64,000 nt of DNA from Fasciola hepatica (lineage: Eukaryota > Platyhelminthes > Trematoda > Plagiorchiida > Fasciolidae), in assembly GCA_948099385.1 (NCBI GenBank), contig CANUEZ040000068.1, positions 1,527,001-1,591,000 of the forward strand, written 5' to 3'. The position numbers were made by a program, and so were the translations under genes. Shown here piece after piece: positions 63,670 through 64,000 of the stretch (its first letter is position 1; each line of letters starts with the position of its first letter). The notes under the pieces are model-generated. The model saw only the letters and a list, made by a program, of their open reading frames with translations, ran no database searches and was not told the DNA's origin.

Positions 63670-64000
63670 GCGTGTGCTAATCATTCATAGAGCAGAGGTT
63701 TCACATTTTGCTCAAACTAATCACACGGTAAACGTAACTGAGGATTTCTGTACCCTCAATAAGGTTCGGGGTCAATAGACAAGACAGTCAAAATGTCGCA
63801 CATTAGCTACAGCAAAGACTGTCGAAATAAGCTGCCAGAGTTCATGGGAGATTCTCATCTCCACTGGCCTATCCTTTACACCAAAACAGGCTTCATATCA
63901 GAAAACTAACAAGACGCTGGAAATAACCACCTTCCAGTCTCGAGTTTAGCCTGACCCATGTTTTCTTGTGACCAATAGTCCTTACCACTTGCACCTGTTT
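63670..64000 (+). pseudogene. Penelope-like element PLE-3, C-terminal tail, cut by the right edge
   Basis: The frame near 63680 reads AEVSHFAQTNHTVNVTEDF then CTLN, parallel to the PLE-2 segment ending VNVTDSFRELYN and to the family block 'SIVxHLxxTGHxVN'. Nucleotide similarity to 58815-59140 continues in the same order (TCACA..GTAAACGT.ACTGA, GGGGTC, then CCTGACCC and CACTTGCACCTG near the end), at perhaps 65-70% by eye with gaps. No RT or GIY-YIG core is visible upstream, so the element is truncated at 5' or the rest is too decayed to read. The sequence presumably continues past the window. Confidence 0.6.

Overview
The window is eukaryotic, repeat-rich, intergenic or intronic DNA (roughly 40% GC by eye), most likely from a parasitic flatworm. 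I favour a digenean trematode, but a cestode is not excluded. The reason is the combination of decayed retroelements: Penelope-like elements with a GIY-YIG endonuclease, RTE/SR2-type non-LTR tails, two Gypsy/Metaviridae-type elements and a BEL/Pao fragment. Spliced host exons, (TA)n and (TCA)n microsatellites and tRNA-derived SINE-like pieces were also looked for; only the last two groups were found. I found no convincing host protein-coding exon, rRNA gene or intact tRNA gene in 64 kb. All assignments rest on translating the sequence by eye and matching conserved motifs remembered from these families; no search was run.

Layout. 1-760 (+): BEL/Pao reverse transcriptase fragment running off the left edge. 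About 2225-3560 (-): Gypsy relic with retropepsin end, reverse transcriptase and integrase, missing RNase H and the integrase zinc finger. 4400-6060 (+): the best-preserved Penelope-like element (PLE-1), with an intact YMDD motif and a GIY-YIG remnant. 11547-15875 (+): the most complete element, a Gypsy of the K02A2.6 type with both short LTRs, a possible primer binding site, gag, two zinc knuckles, protease, RT (active site YMYN instead of YxDD), RNase H and integrase, broken by many stops and frameshifts. 19390-19735 (-), 36119-36500 (+), 44936-45870 (+) and 55610-55790 (+): four RTE 3'-terminal fragments. 26265-26345 (-) and 51165-51420 (+): tRNA-derived SINE-like sequences with A and B boxes. 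57495-59040 (+): a second, divergent Penelope-like element. 63670-64000 (+): the C-terminal tail of a third.

Between these lie long AT-rich stretches (6.2-11.5, 15.9-19.3, 20.1-26.2, 26.5-36.1, 36.5-44.9, 45.9-51.1, 51.4-55.4, 56.2-57.5 and 59.0-63.6 kb) in which I recognise no gene.

The most unusual structures that no element explains are a 221-bp imperfect palindrome at 19911-20131 (arms about 105 bp, about 80% matched by eye), a perfect 26-bp palindrome at 26448-26473, and a (TCA)62 tract at 56000-56211 just downstream of an RTE tail. The genes here do not form a pathway. They record successive insertions of copy-and-paste elements, all of which now look inactive.
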